From: Leptothrix cholodnii SP-6
GTDB lineage: Bacteria > Pseudomonadota > Gammaproteobacteria > Burkholderiales > Burkholderiaceae_C
Reading direction: 5' to 3'
NCBI RefSeq assembly: GCF_000019785.1
Contig: NC_010524.1
Coordinates: 2,046,001-2,110,000, forward strand
DNA length: 64,000 nt
This document shows positions 17,672 to 29,826 of the stretch, in pieces. Position 1 is the first letter of the stretch, and each line of letters begins with the position of its first letter. Position numbers and translations under genes: made by a program. Under the pieces are notes generated by a model that was not told where the DNA came from, made no database searches, and worked only from the letters and a program-made list of their open reading frames with translations.

Positions 17672-20128
17672 ATGAGCGCATTGCGCCGCTGGGCCTACGG
17701 CCTGCTCGGGCTGGGTCTGCTGCTGTTGCTGGCCTTGCTGGTCGGCTGGGCGGTCTACCGCCAGCAGGTCCTGCCGATCACCGACGGGCGTCTGCACGTG
17801 AGCGGCCTGCCTGCCGCTGGTGCGGACGTGCGCATCGAACGCGATGCGCACGGCATTCCGACCATCCGCGCCGCCAGCATCGAAGGCGCGCTGTTCGGCC
17901 TCGGCTTCGTGCACGCCCAGGATCGGCTGTGGCAGCTCGAGACCCATCGCCGCATCGGCGCCGGGCGGCTCGCCGAAGCCTTCGGCCCGCCGGCGCTCGA
18001 CAACGACCGGTTCCTGCGTGCGCTCGGCGTGCGCCGCGCCGCGCAGGCCCAATGGGAGCAGACCCGCGGCGAGGCACGCCAGGCGCTGGAGGCCTATGCC
18101 GCCGGCATCAATGCCTATCTGTCGAAGCACCTGCGCGCGCGGCCGCCCGAATTCCTGATCCTCGGCGTGCAGCCCGAACAGTGGCAACCCGTCGACAGCC
18201 TGGCCTGGTCGATCATGATGGCCTGGGACCTGGGTGGCAACTGGACCACCGAACTGCTGCGCCTGCGGCTGGCCCAGCGCATGAGCGTGGCGCGCATCAA
18301 CGAACTGCTGCCGCCATACCCCGGCGAACAGCCGTTGCCGACGGCCGATTACACGACGCTGGCGCAGCAGTGGCAGGTCATGGGCCCGCTGGCCGAGCGG
18401 ATCATCAGCGCGGCGCCCGAGTCCGGCATCGAAGGCATCGGCTCGAACAACTGGGCGGTGTCGGGCCAGCGCAGCAGCAGCGGCAAGCCGCTGCTGGCCA
18501 ACGACCCGCACCTCAAGCTCACCGCGCCGGCGCTCTGGTATTTCGCCCGTCTCGAAGCGCCGGGCCTGCACGTGGCCGGCGCGACGATGCCGGGCCTGCC
18601 GCTGGTGGTGCTGGGCCAGAACGAGTCGATCGCCTGGGGCTTCACCAACACCGCGCCCGACGTGCAGGATCTCTACCTCGAGCGCATCCACCCGGACGAC
18701 GCGCAGCAATACCAGACCCCCGACGGCTGGCAGCGCTTCGATCGCCACGACGAGGTGATCCACGTCCGCGGCGCTGCCTCGGTGACGATGACCGCGCGCC
18801 ACAGCCGTCACGGCCCGGTGATCTCGGACGCGGCCGGTCCGTCGACCGAAGGCCTGACCGGCGCGGCGGCCGGGCAGGGCGGGGCGCCCCGATACGCCAT
18901 CGCGATGCGGTGGACGGCGCTCGATGCGGACGTCGGCACGATCGAGGCCGGCCTGCGCTTCAATCGCGCCGGCTCGGTGCCTGAATTCATTGCCGCGGCC
19001 GCGCGCTACAGCGCGCCGATGCAGAACATGCTGGTGGCCGACGCCGTCGGGAAACACGGCCACATCGCGCTGGTCGTGCCGGGCAAGCTGCCGGTGCGTT
19101 CGCCCGACAACGACCTGCGCGGGCTGGTCCCCGCACCGGGCTGGGATGCGCGCTACGACTGGTCGGGCTATCTGCCGGCCGCGGACTTGCCGAGCCGGCG
19201 TGATCCGCCTGAAGGCTGGCTCGCCACCGCCAACCAGCGCATCGTCGGCGCCGGCTATCCGCACCACATCACCAGCGAATGGATGGCGCCGTACCGCCAG
19301 CAGCGCATCGAACAGCTGCTGGCCGGGCGGCCCACCCACGATGTCGAAAGCTTTGCCGCGATGCAGCTCGACCAGCTTTCGCTGGGCGCCAAGGCGCTCG
19401 CGGCGGCTTTTCAGGCTTCGCGCAGCAGTCATCCGCTGGCTGCGGGCCTGGCGCCCCGGATCGCTCGTTTCGATGGGTTGATGGGTGGCGACCAGGCCGC
19501 GCCGCTGGTGTTCCATGCCTGGGCGAGGGCGCTGACGGCGCTCGTGTTCGCCGATGAACTCGGGCCGCTGTGGGACAGTCATTTCGGCGAGCGCCGCAGT
19601 TTTCGGGACGCCCTCGAAGGCGTGCTGGCGCGCGACGATGCCGGGTGGTGCGATGACAAGAACACCGCCGCCAGCGAGACCTGCGGCCAGTTGCGCGACC
19701 GGGCGCTCGATCAGGCCTACGCGCTGCTGCAGGCTCAGCTCGGCGACGACACCAGCCAGTGGCGCTGGGACCGCATGCATGTGGCGCGTTCGGAACACCG
19801 ACCCTTCAGCAAGGTCAGCGCACTGAAACGGCTGTTCGAGTTGCGCGTGCCTGTGGGTGGCGACGGCCACAGCATCAACGCCACGCGCGTCGGGCTCAAG
19901 CCCGATCCGCACACCGGCGAACTGTTCCTGGTCGACCACGCACCGAGCCTGCGTGCGGTCTACGACCTGGCCGATCCGTCGCGCTCGCGTTTCATCCACT
20001 CGAGCGGACAGTCCGGCATCGCGCTGACGCCCGATTACCGCGCCTTCAGCGCGTTGTGGGCGGCAGGAAAACAGATTCCGGTCTGGCCGGCCGGCTCGCC
20101 CGAGCACGTCTTGACCTTGACACGCTGA
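17672..20128 (+). CDS. Penicillin acylase family protein (N-terminal nucleophile hydrolase)
   Basis: An 818-residue precursor of the Ntn-hydrolase acylase family, which hydrolyses amide bonds in penicillins, cyclic lipopeptides or acyl-homoserine lactones. A single membrane anchor or uncleaved signal is at about 8-28; the alpha-chain has RDAHGIPTI and GFVHAQDRLWQLE; the autocatalytic site is Gly257-Ser258 in GIGSNNWAVSG, Ser258 becoming the new beta-chain N terminus; the beta-chain has NDPHLKL, SIAWGFTN and the closing HSSGQSG segment. GGAGGAG ribosome site before ATG 17672. Substrate unknown: quorum-signal acylase is a possibility only. Confidence 0.9.
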   Translation: MSALRRWAYGLLGLGLLLLLALLVGWAVYRQQVLPITDGRLHVSGLPAAGADVRIERDAHGIPTIRAASIEGALFGLGFVHAQDRLWQLETHRRIGAGRLAEAFGPPALDNDRFLRALGVRRAAQAQWEQTRGEARQALEAYAAGINAYLSKHLRARPPEFLILGVQPEQWQPVDSLAWSIMMAWDLGGNWTTELLRLRLAQRMSVARINELLPPYPGEQPLPTADYTTLAQQWQVMGPLAERIISAAPESGIEGIGSNNWAVSGQRSSSGKPLLANDPHLKLTAPALWYFARLEAPGLHVAGATMPGLPLVVLGQNESIAWGFTNTAPDVQDLYLERIHPDDAQQYQTPDGWQRFDRHDEVIHVRGAASVTMTARHSRHGPVISDAAGPSTEGLTGAAAGQGGAPRYAIAMRWTALDADVGTIEAGLRFNRAGSVPEFIAAAARYSAPMQNMLVADAVGKHGHIALVVPGKLPVRSPDNDLRGLVPAPGWDARYDWSGYLPAADLPSRRDPPEGWLATANQRIVGAGYPHHITSEWMAPYRQQRIEQLLAGRPTHDVESFAAMQLDQLSLGAKALAAAFQASRSSHPLAAGLAPRIARFDGLMGGDQAAPLVFHAWARALTALVFADELGPLWDSHFGERRSFRDALEGVLARDDAGWCDDKNTAASETCGQLRDRALDQAYALLQAQLGDDTSQWRWDRMHVARSEHRPFSKVSALKRLFELRVPVGGDGHSINATRVGLKPDPHTGELFLVDHAPSLRAVYDLADPSRSRFIHSSGQSGIALTPDYRAFSALWAAGKQIPVWPAGSPEHVLTLTR

Positions 20129-20212
20129 AAAGCGCCGACCTTGAGGCGCAGCCATCGGCGACGACGTCCGTGGCCAGCTCTTGTCGAGGTGCGGCGGCAT
20201 CTGCGATGTGTG

Positions 20213-20262
20213 TTGTCGATGCGTGACGATGAATATTATGTCAACTCACATGCGCGAGTTGA
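20213..20262 (+). promoter_or_regulatory. Candidate nadC promoter with overlapping inverted repeat
   Basis: In the 228-bp gap before nadC, TATTAT (20234-20239) is preceded after 15 bp by TTGTCG (20213-20218). Starting two bases after the hexamer is a perfect inverted repeat, TCAACTC-8 nt-GAGTTGA (20241-20262), placed where a repressor would block initiation. The region is locally AT-richer than its surroundings. No regulator of NAD genes is encoded nearby. Confidence 0.4.
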
Positions 20263-20356
20263 TCAACCGGAACACACCCCTCACGAGCGCCGCCGGCGCA
20301 GCGGCGACAATTGCGGCCGTTTGCATTTACGCGGCCCCCCGCCGGGCCTCCACGAC

Positions 20357-21226
20357 ATGACGACTGCCGCCCGATTGCCCGCCGACCTCGCTCTCAATGT
20401 CCAGATCGCGCTTGCCGAGGACCTCGGATCCGGCGATGTCACTGCGCTACTGGTCGATCCGTCTCAGACGGCGAGCGCCCGCATCGTCAGCCGCGAGGCG
20501 GCCGTGCTGTGCGGACAGGCCTGGGTCGACGCCGTCTTCCGTGCCCTGCAGCCCGGCATGCGCATCGATTGGGCCGTGCCCGAAGGCGCTTCGGTGGCCC
20601 CCGATCAGGTGGTCTGCCTGCTCAGCGGCAGCGCCCGCGCGCTGCTGACCGGCGAGCGCACGGCGCTCAATTTCCTGCAGACGCTGTCGGGCACTGCAAC
20701 GTCCGTGCGCCGCTATGTCGATGCCGTGCTCGGCACCGGCACCCGCATCGTCGATACCCGCAAGACCTTGCCCGGCCTGCGCAATGCGCAGAAATATGCG
20801 GTGGTGTGCGGCGGCGGACTGAACCACCGCATCGGCCTCTACGACGGCATCCTGATCAAGGAAAACCATGTCTCCGCTGCCGGCGGCCTGCGCGAAGCCA
20901 TCTGGCAGGCTCGTGCGCTGGGCCTGTCGGTGCCGCTGATGACCGAAGCCGAGACGCTGGCGGAAGCGCGCATCGCGCTCGATGAAGACGTCGATCTGCT
21001 GCTGGTCGACGATTTCGAACTCGACGACATCCGCACCGCCGTGGCGCTGGTGCGCGAACACCGTGCCTGTGGCGGCAAGACCTTGATCGAGTATTCCGGC
21101 GGTGCCACCCTGGAAACCGTGCGCGCGCTGGCTGAGACCGGCGTCGACCGGATTTCGGTGGGCGCCATCACCAAGCACTTGCGGGCACTCGACCTCTCGA
21201 TGCGCTTCACCGCCAGCGGCGAGTGA
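20357..21226 (+). CDS. nadC: Nicotinate-nucleotide pyrophosphorylase (quinolinate phosphoribosyltransferase)
   Basis: A 289-residue enzyme of de novo NAD synthesis converting quinolinate and PRPP to nicotinate mononucleotide. Recognisable blocks: ALAEDLGSGDVTA near the start, GERTALNFLQTLSGTAT, RIVDTRKTLPGLRNAQKYAVVCGGGLNHR (read in parts: TRKTLPGLR, KYAVVCGGG), LIKENH, and the C-terminal ISVGAITK. ATG 20357 fits the family start; it lies in an ATGA that also closes a 40-codon frame beginning at 20238. Not accompanied by nadA or nadB, so the locus is solitary. Confidence 0.96.
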   Translation: MTTAARLPADLALNVQIALAEDLGSGDVTALLVDPSQTASARIVSREAAVLCGQAWVDAVFRALQPGMRIDWAVPEGASVAPDQVVCLLSGSARALLTGERTALNFLQTLSGTATSVRRYVDAVLGTGTRIVDTRKTLPGLRNAQKYAVVCGGGLNHRIGLYDGILIKENHVSAAGGLREAIWQARALGLSVPLMTEAETLAEARIALDEDVDLLLVDDFELDDIRTAVALVREHRACGGKTLIEYSGGATLETVRALAETGVDRISVGAITKHLRALDLSMRFTASGE

Positions 21227-21345
21227 ATCGGATCGACGCGACGCATCGAACTACTGGTGTCATGGACACTGCATGGACAGCGGACGCACGGGTCGTGAAG
21301 ATCACCTCGGCGCCTCGATTCGAGCTTGCGCCCGGGAGGTGACCC

Positions 21346-21777
21346 ATGCGGCAGTTCGTTCGTCATCCGGTGGATGTTCCGGTCGAGATCGGCACGGAAG
21401 GCTTGTTGCCGCGGTCATCTGTTCATTCGAATGACATCAGCCTGGGTGGCCTGGCGGTTCGATCGAACTTTGCACTGAGGCCTGGCGAGCAAGTCGTGAT
21501 CCGCATCCCTTCCGTCAGGCCGCCATTCGAGGCGCCTGCGCGCGTGGCCTGGTGCCACGAGCTCGGTGACACGGGCTACGACTTGGGCGTGACGTTTCTC
21601 GACGCCGAAGATGCGTTCCGTGTCCGCATGGTCGAGCAGATCTTTCACATCGAGGAGTACCGCATGTCGGTGCATCGACTCGAGGGACGGGAACTCAGCT
21701 CAGAAGAGGCGGCCGATGAATGGATCGCCCTGCACGCGGAACAGTTTCCGCCGATTGGCCCGTCTTCAGTCCACTAG
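21346..21777 (+). CDS. PilZ-domain protein (predicted cyclic-di-GMP binding)
   Basis: A 143-residue protein consisting of a PilZ domain and a short acidic C-terminal tail. Both ligand motifs are present: RxxxR as R2-Q-F-V-R6 and (D/N)xSxxG as D30-I-S-L-G-G. The barrel strands (VVIRIPSV, ARVAWCHELG, YDLGVTFLD) follow. By family knowledge it binds cyclic-di-GMP and passes the signal to motility or surface polysaccharide systems; no partner is encoded here. ATG 21346 follows a GGGAGGTGAC ribosome site, an unusually strong one. Lies between nadC and tRNA-Gly. Confidence 0.88.
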   Translation: MRQFVRHPVDVPVEIGTEGLLPRSSVHSNDISLGGLAVRSNFALRPGEQVVIRIPSVRPPFEAPARVAWCHELGDTGYDLGVTFLDAEDAFRVRMVEQIFHIEEYRMSVHRLEGRELSSEEAADEWIALHAEQFPPIGPSSVH

Positions 21778-21818
21778 AGGCGCATGCCGTGGCTGGTGAA
21801 ACCGGGCTGGCTGGACCT

Positions 21819-21892
21819 TGGAGCGGGTGATGGGAATCGAACCCACGTATGAAGCTTGGGAAGCTGCCGTTCTACCATTGAACTACACCCGC
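21819..21892 (-). tRNA. tRNA-Gly(CCC)
   Basis: A 74-nt cloverleaf with encoded CCA: acceptor GCGGGTG/CACCCGC, D arm GTTC/GAAC, anticodon loop TTCCCAA giving CCC, T arm GTGGG/CCCAT. The anticodon stem GCAGC/GCTTC contains one C-U mismatch (position 28-42), which is unusual. Otherwise close to E. coli glyU. No terminator was found on its downstream side. Confidence 0.93.
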
Positions 21893-21906
21893 TCGGGCGA
21901 AGCCGG

Positions 21907-21912
21907 ATTATA
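21907..21912 (-). promoter_or_regulatory. Minus-10 element of tRNA-Gly
   Basis: A perfect TATAAT on the minus strand ends 14 bp before the tRNA 5' end. The sequence 16-18 bp further upstream (ATCAACG) is a poor minus-35, so only the minus-10 is convincing. Confidence 0.6.
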
Positions 21913-21974
21913 GGGGCCCAATTCGGCAGCGTTGATCGGGCACAATCCGCGCCCTCGACGCACCCCTCCCCCCC

Positions 21975-22715
21975 ATGTCAACGACGCGCCCCGTGGATAC
22001 CCCAGACACCTCATCGCAGCCTGAGACAGACCTTCCGCAGCGGCGCAGCATCCGCAGTTTCGTGCTGCGAGCCGGGCGCATGGGCACCGGGCAGCAGCGC
22101 GCCATGGAAGAACTCGGGCCGCTCTACCTGCTGCCCTTTCAGACTGCACCGATCGACTTGCCACGGGCCTTCGGCCGCGACGCGCCGACCGTGCTCGAGA
22201 TCGGTTTCGGCATGGGCACGGCCACCGCGCAGATCGCGCAGGCTCGGCCGGAGCTGAATTTCCTGGGGGTGGAGGTGCACGCGCCGGGGGTGGGTGCTTT
22301 GCTCAAGCAGATCGGTGAGACCGGCCTGACGAACCTGCGCATCGTTCAGCACGACGCGGTGGAAGTGCTGGAACAGATGCTCGCGCCGGCCAGCCTGGCC
22401 GGGGTGCACATCTTTTTTCCCGATCCCTGGCACAAGAAAAAGCACAACAAGCGCCGACTCATCCAGGCGGACTTCGTCGCTCGCCTGATGACGCGACTGG
22501 CGCCTGGCGGCTACCTGCATTGCGCCACCGACTGGCAACCCTATGCCGAGCAGATGCTGGAGGTGCTGAGCGCCGAGCCGGGCCTGGTCAACACCGCAGA
22601 CGGTTATGCGCCCAAGCCGGATTACCGTCCGCTCACCAAGTTCGAGCAACGCGGCCTGCGGCTCGGCCACGGCGTCTGGGATCTGGTGTTCCGGCGCACG
22701 TCGGCGCCGGACTGA
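21975..22715 (+). CDS. trmB: tRNA (guanine-46-N7)-methyltransferase
   Basis: A 246-residue SAM-dependent enzyme that methylates G46 in tRNA variable loops. SAM-binding motif [12 protein letters not shown] is near residue 76, [12 protein letters not shown] follows, and the catalytic/tRNA-binding signature [16 protein letters not shown] is intact, as is the C-terminal TKFEQRG segment. Length fits the family (239 in E. coli). Starts 82 bp from the oppositely oriented tRNA-Gly. It converges on uppP with only 7 bp between stops. Confidence 0.95.
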   Translation: MSTTRPVDTPDTSSQPETDLPQRRSIRSFVLRAGRMGTGQQRAMEELGPLYLLPFQTAPIDLPRAFGRDAPTVLEIGFGMGTATAQIAQARPELNFLGVEVHAPGVGALLKQIGETGLTNLRIVQHDAVEVLEQMLAPASLAGVHIFFPDPWHKKKHNKRRLIQADFVARLMTRLAPGGYLHCATDWQPYAEQMLEVLSAEPGLVNTADGYAPKPDYRPLTKFEQRGLRLGHGVWDLVFRRTSAPD

Positions 22716-22722
22716 GCGGGCG

Positions 22723-23547
22723 TCACTCGCTCCAGACGATCAGGCCGCTGTAAGAGGTCGCCAGCACCACGATGCCGAAGGCGATGCGGTACCAGGCGAA
22801 CGGCACGAAGTTGTGCGTGGCCACGTAACGCAGCAGCCAGCGGATGCACAGCAAGGCCGAGATGAACGAAAACAGCAGGCCGACACCGAACATCGGCAGG
22901 TCCTGCGCCGACAGCAGGGCCCGCTCTTTCCAGAGGCTGTAGGCGCCTGCGCCGATCAGCGTCGGGATGCCGAGGAAGAAGCTGAAATCGGTTGCCGCCT
23001 GGCGCGACAGCCCCAGCATCATCCCGCCGATGATGGTGGCGCCGGAGCGGCTGGTGCCGGGGATCATGGCCACGCACTGGATCAGGCCCACCTTCAGTGC
23101 GTCGGCGTGGTTCATGTCGTCGATCGTGGCCACGCGGATCCGGGTGTCGGGGCGGCGTTCGACCCACAGGATGATCATGCCGCCGACGATGAAAGCCGCG
23201 GCCACGATCTCGGGGGTGAACAGGTGGGACTTGATCGCCTTGCCCAGCAGCAGGCCCGCGACGGCGGCCGGCAGAAAGCCGATCAGCACGTTGAGCGCGA
23301 AGCGGCGGGCGCGGGCGTCGGAGCCCAGTCCGCGCGCGGTACTGGCAATGCGCTGCCAATAAACCAGGATCACGGCGAAAATGGCGCCGGTCTGAATCGC
23401 GATGTCGAAAACCTTGCTCTTGGCGTCGGTGAATCCGAGCAAGGACCCTGTGAGGATCAGGTGACCGGTGCTGGAGATCGGCAGGAACTCGGTGAAGCCC
23501 TCCACGATGCCCATCACGGCGGCCTTGATCAGCATGACGACGTCCAC
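22723..23547 (-). CDS. uppP: Undecaprenyl-diphosphatase
   Basis: A 274-residue inner-membrane phosphatase that recycles undecaprenyl pyrophosphate for cell-wall synthesis; also known as BacA for bacitracin resistance. Diagnostic motifs: [19 protein letters not shown] near the N terminus and [10 protein letters not shown] in the middle; about eight hydrophobic helices. Start GTG 23547 is preferred because GGGAG lies 6 bases upstream; ATG 23535 is the next candidate. A strong terminator-like hairpin sits in its leader (see 23578-23637), which suggests attenuation. Confidence 0.95.
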   Translation of the reverse strand: MDVVMLIKAAVMGIVEGFTEFLPISSTGHLILTGSLLGFTDAKSKVFDIAIQTGAIFAVILVYWQRIASTARGLGSDARARRFALNVLIGFLPAAVAGLLLGKAIKSHLFTPEIVAAAFIVGGMIILWVERRPDTRIRVATIDDMNHADALKVGLIQCVAMIPGTSRSGATIIGGMMLGLSRQAATDFSFFLGIPTLIGAGAYSLWKERALLSAQDLPMFGVGLLFSFISALLCIRWLLRYVATHNFVPFAWYRIAFGIVVLATSYSGLIVWSE

Positions 23548-23577
23548 ATCCACTCCCAACACGTTCAGTTCAGACAA

Positions 23578-23637
23578 GAAAAAGCCCCGCCACGTGCGGG
23601 GCTGTTCGATCGATCGGGCTGAAGATAGCACAGCCCC
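23578..23637 (-). promoter_or_regulatory. Attenuator-like leader upstream of uppP
   Basis: On the minus strand, AGCCCCGC-ACGTG-GCGGGGCT (23603-23583) followed by TTTTT is a textbook intrinsic terminator, yet it ends about 30 bp before the uppP start. Upstream, GGGGCTG (23637-23631) is perfectly complementary to CAGCCCC (23604-23598), which includes the 5' arm of the terminator stem, so two mutually exclusive hairpins can form. A promoter would have to lie above 23640; TTGAGC-16 bp-TACAGG overlapping the start of the neighbouring gene is a weak candidate. Confidence 0.5.
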
Positions 23638-23676
23638 TGCCCGGCACGACTGCCCTTCCCGCCCTGTAATGTCCAC

Positions 23677-24927
23677 ATGGTCACGCTCAAACTGAAGAAA
23701 CCCCTCAACCCGACGGAGACCGAAACCACGCGGCCGCGACTGCCCGTGCGCAACGGCGTCAGCGGCCCCCGTCCGCGGCCGACGCTGGCGCAGGCCCAGG
23801 CCGAACGGGCGCGCCGTGCCGAGGAATACGGCGGCCAGCCCGTCGATCCGGATCGCCGCCGGCCGCCGCAGCGTCAGGATCAGGACCGCCCCCCGATGCC
23901 GCGTCGTGACGACCAGGGCCGCGGCTTTGCGCCGCGCCGTGACGACCCGCCGCAGCGGCCGGCCTATCGCGACGAGCGCCCCGCACGCAACGAGCCGCAG
24001 GTCCGCGACGATCGACGCAGCGGGCCGCCCGCCGAACGCACGCCGTGGTATGCGCCGCAGTCGCATCAGGAGGCACCGGCCGCACGGGCGCGGCGGGTGC
24101 TCGAGCCGGCCCGCCCGGTGCGACCGGGCACGCCGTCGCAGCGCCCTGCCCGGCCGGCCGAGGTGCCCTCCTCGCCCCTGGCCGGCGAAGGTGAACGCCT
24201 GTCCAAACGCATGGCTGCACTCGGTCTGGCGTCGCGCCGGGAGGCCGACGAGTGGATCGAGGCTGGCTGGGTGCGGGTCGACGGCAAGATGGCGGTGCTC
24301 GGCCAGCGGGTCGGCCCGCAGGCGAAGATCCACGTCGATCCTGCCGCGCACAAGCAGCAGGCCCAGCGCGTCACGATCCTGGTCAACAAGCCGGTCGGCT
24401 ACGTCAGTGGCCAGGCCGAGGACGGCTACGAGCCGGCCGCCGCGCTGATCCGACCCGAAAACCGCTGGAGCGAAGACAGCTCGGGCGTCAACTGGCACCC
24501 CGGCCAGCTGCGCGGGCTGGCACCGGCCGGCCGGCTCGACATCGATTCGGTCGGTCTGCTGGTGCTGACGCAGGACGGCCGTGTCGCCAAGCTGCTGATC
24601 GGCGACGAATCGCTGGTCGAGAAGGAATACCTCGTGCGCGTGGCCTATCAAGGCCAGGGCCGGCTGCCCGACAGCGCGCTGGCGTTGCTCAATCACGGCC
24701 TCGAGCTCGACGGTCAGGCGCTGCGGCCGGCCAAGGTCAGCTGGCAGAACGAGGATCAGCTGCGCTTCGTGCTGCGCGAGGGCAAGAAACGCCAGATCCG
24801 GCGCATGTGCGAGGCCGTCGGCCTGCAGGTGCTGGGCCTCAAGCGGGTGCGCATCGGCAGCGTCTCGCTCGGCCATCTGCCGGCCGGGCAATGGCGTTAC
24901 CTGCGCCGCGACGAGTTTTTCATCTGA
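23677..24927 (+). CDS. 23S rRNA pseudouridine synthase, RluF-like, with long basic N-terminal extension
   Basis: A 416-residue RsuA-family pseudouridine synthase. Residues about 1-165 are low-complexity, rich in Arg, Pro, Gln and Asp, and probably disordered. Then an S4 RNA-binding domain ([20 protein letters not shown]) and the catalytic domain with the active-site Asp in [14 protein letters not shown]. The closing [13 protein letters not shown]...[19 protein letters not shown] pattern is closer to RluF than RluB, so the target is probably in 23S rRNA helix 80 but this is inferred. ATG 23677. Divergent from uppP. Confidence 0.88.
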   Translation: MVTLKLKKPLNPTETETTRPRLPVRNGVSGPRPRPTLAQAQAERARRAEEYGGQPVDPDRRRPPQRQDQDRPPMPRRDDQGRGFAPRRDDPPQRPAYRDERPARNEPQVRDDRRSGPPAERTPWYAPQSHQEAPAARARRVLEPARPVRPGTPSQRPARPAEVPSSPLAGEGERLSKRMAALGLASRREADEWIEAGWVRVDGKMAVLGQRVGPQAKIHVDPAAHKQQAQRVTILVNKPVGYVSGQAEDGYEPAAALIRPENRWSEDSSGVNWHPGQLRGLAPAGRLDIDSVGLLVLTQDGRVAKLLIGDESLVEKEYLVRVAYQGQGRLPDSALALLNHGLELDGQALRPAKVSWQNEDQLRFVLREGKKRQIRRMCEAVGLQVLGLKRVRIGSVSLGHLPAGQWRYLRRDEFFI

Positions 24928-25016
24928 GCGCCCGCATCCGGAAACACGCTGTTGAGCACAGTGCGGTCCCGGATGCCTGAACGTCCAGTACGATTTCACA
25001 AAAGGGAGGAATCAGA

Positions 25017-25655
25017 ATGGACTTGGCCAAGCCTGCACATGCCTATTCGTCGGCACAACACCATCGGCGCCGGCTGCTCGACGGCCTGGCCGTCAGCGTG
25101 GCCCGACGCGGTTATTCGGACACCACCATCTCGGACATCGCGGCGGCCGCCCGGGTCTCCAAGCGCACCTTCTACGAGCATTTCAGCTCCAAGCAGCAAT
25201 GCATGATCGCGCTCTACGAGAGCGCGAGCGAACTCAGCCGCCGGCAGATGGAAGTCGCCATCGACGAGTCGCTCGGCTGGCCCGAGCAGGTCGAAGCCGC
25301 GGTTCGCCGCTACTTCAACCACCTGAGCATGCACCCGGTGCTGATGCGCGCGCTGTTCATGGAGATCCTGTCGCTCGGCCCGGACGGCCTGAAGGCGCGG
25401 CGCGACAACCTCAACGCGCTGGCCGGCACGATCGCGCGCAGCGCCGGCACCCAGGGCGTGACGCTGAGCCTGCCGCAGGCGGCGTCGCTGGCGGGCATGC
25501 TGTCGGAATGGGTGCTGCTGGCCATCGAGGAAGACCGCGTGGCGGCCTTGCCCGATGACGCGCCGGTGGTCGCCGCGATGCTGCGGGCGGCGATCGTCGG
25601 CCACAAGCTGATCGAGCCGCAGCCGACCCAGCCGCCGCAATCCGCGACCGCCTGA
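25017..25655 (+). CDS. TetR/AcrR family transcriptional regulator
   Basis: A 212-residue repressor-type protein. The N-terminal helix-turn-helix is typical: GLAVSVARRGYSDTTISDIAAAA then VSKRTFYEHFSSKQQC, residues about 22-62. The C-terminal ligand-binding domain is all-helical and not assignable. A strong GGGAGGA ribosome site precedes ATG 25017. No efflux pump or divergent target gene is adjacent: upstream is the pseudouridine synthase on the same strand, downstream purL converges. An inverted repeat GCATCCGG/CCGGATGC (24934-24976) upstream could be its operator or only a transcript hairpin. Confidence 0.88.
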   Translation: MDLAKPAHAYSSAQHHRRRLLDGLAVSVARRGYSDTTISDIAAAARVSKRTFYEHFSSKQQCMIALYESASELSRRQMEVAIDESLGWPEQVEAAVRRYFNHLSMHPVLMRALFMEILSLGPDGLKARRDNLNALAGTIARSAGTQGVTLSLPQAASLAGMLSEWVLLAIEEDRVAALPDDAPVVAAMLRAAIVGHKLIEPQPTQPPQSATA

Positions 25656-25673
25656 CGCCGCCTTCGGGCGGCG
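25656..25673. terminator. UUCG-tetraloop hairpin between tetR and purL stops
   Basis: CGCCGCC-TTCG-GGCGGCG is a perfect 7-bp stem closed by the very stable UUCG loop (on the + strand), directly after the tetR stop and 14 bp beyond the purL stop on the other strand. It lacks a T-run, so it is at best a weak or protective 3'-end structure. Confidence 0.45.
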
Positions 25674-25686
25674 CCGGTCTCCGCCG

Positions 25687-29721
<4,035 letters not shown>

Positions 29722-29826
29722 GCGATGAGTCCCGCAGGGCTGTGGCGCCGCCGATCGGGCGCCGGGCATGGAGCACGCAGCCGGGCATGGCCCGGCCGGC
29801 AAGCGGCGGATTTTAGGTGAGGCGGC

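Noticed and set aside
17588..20200. 870-codon open frame on the minus strand
   Set aside because: Antisense to the penicillin-acylase-family gene, with the same shadow composition.
24934..24976. Inverted repeat GCATCCGG/CCGGATGC before the TetR gene
   Set aside because: Could be an operator or a terminator, but the 27-nt loop and lack of a T-run make either weak; recorded only in the TetR entry.
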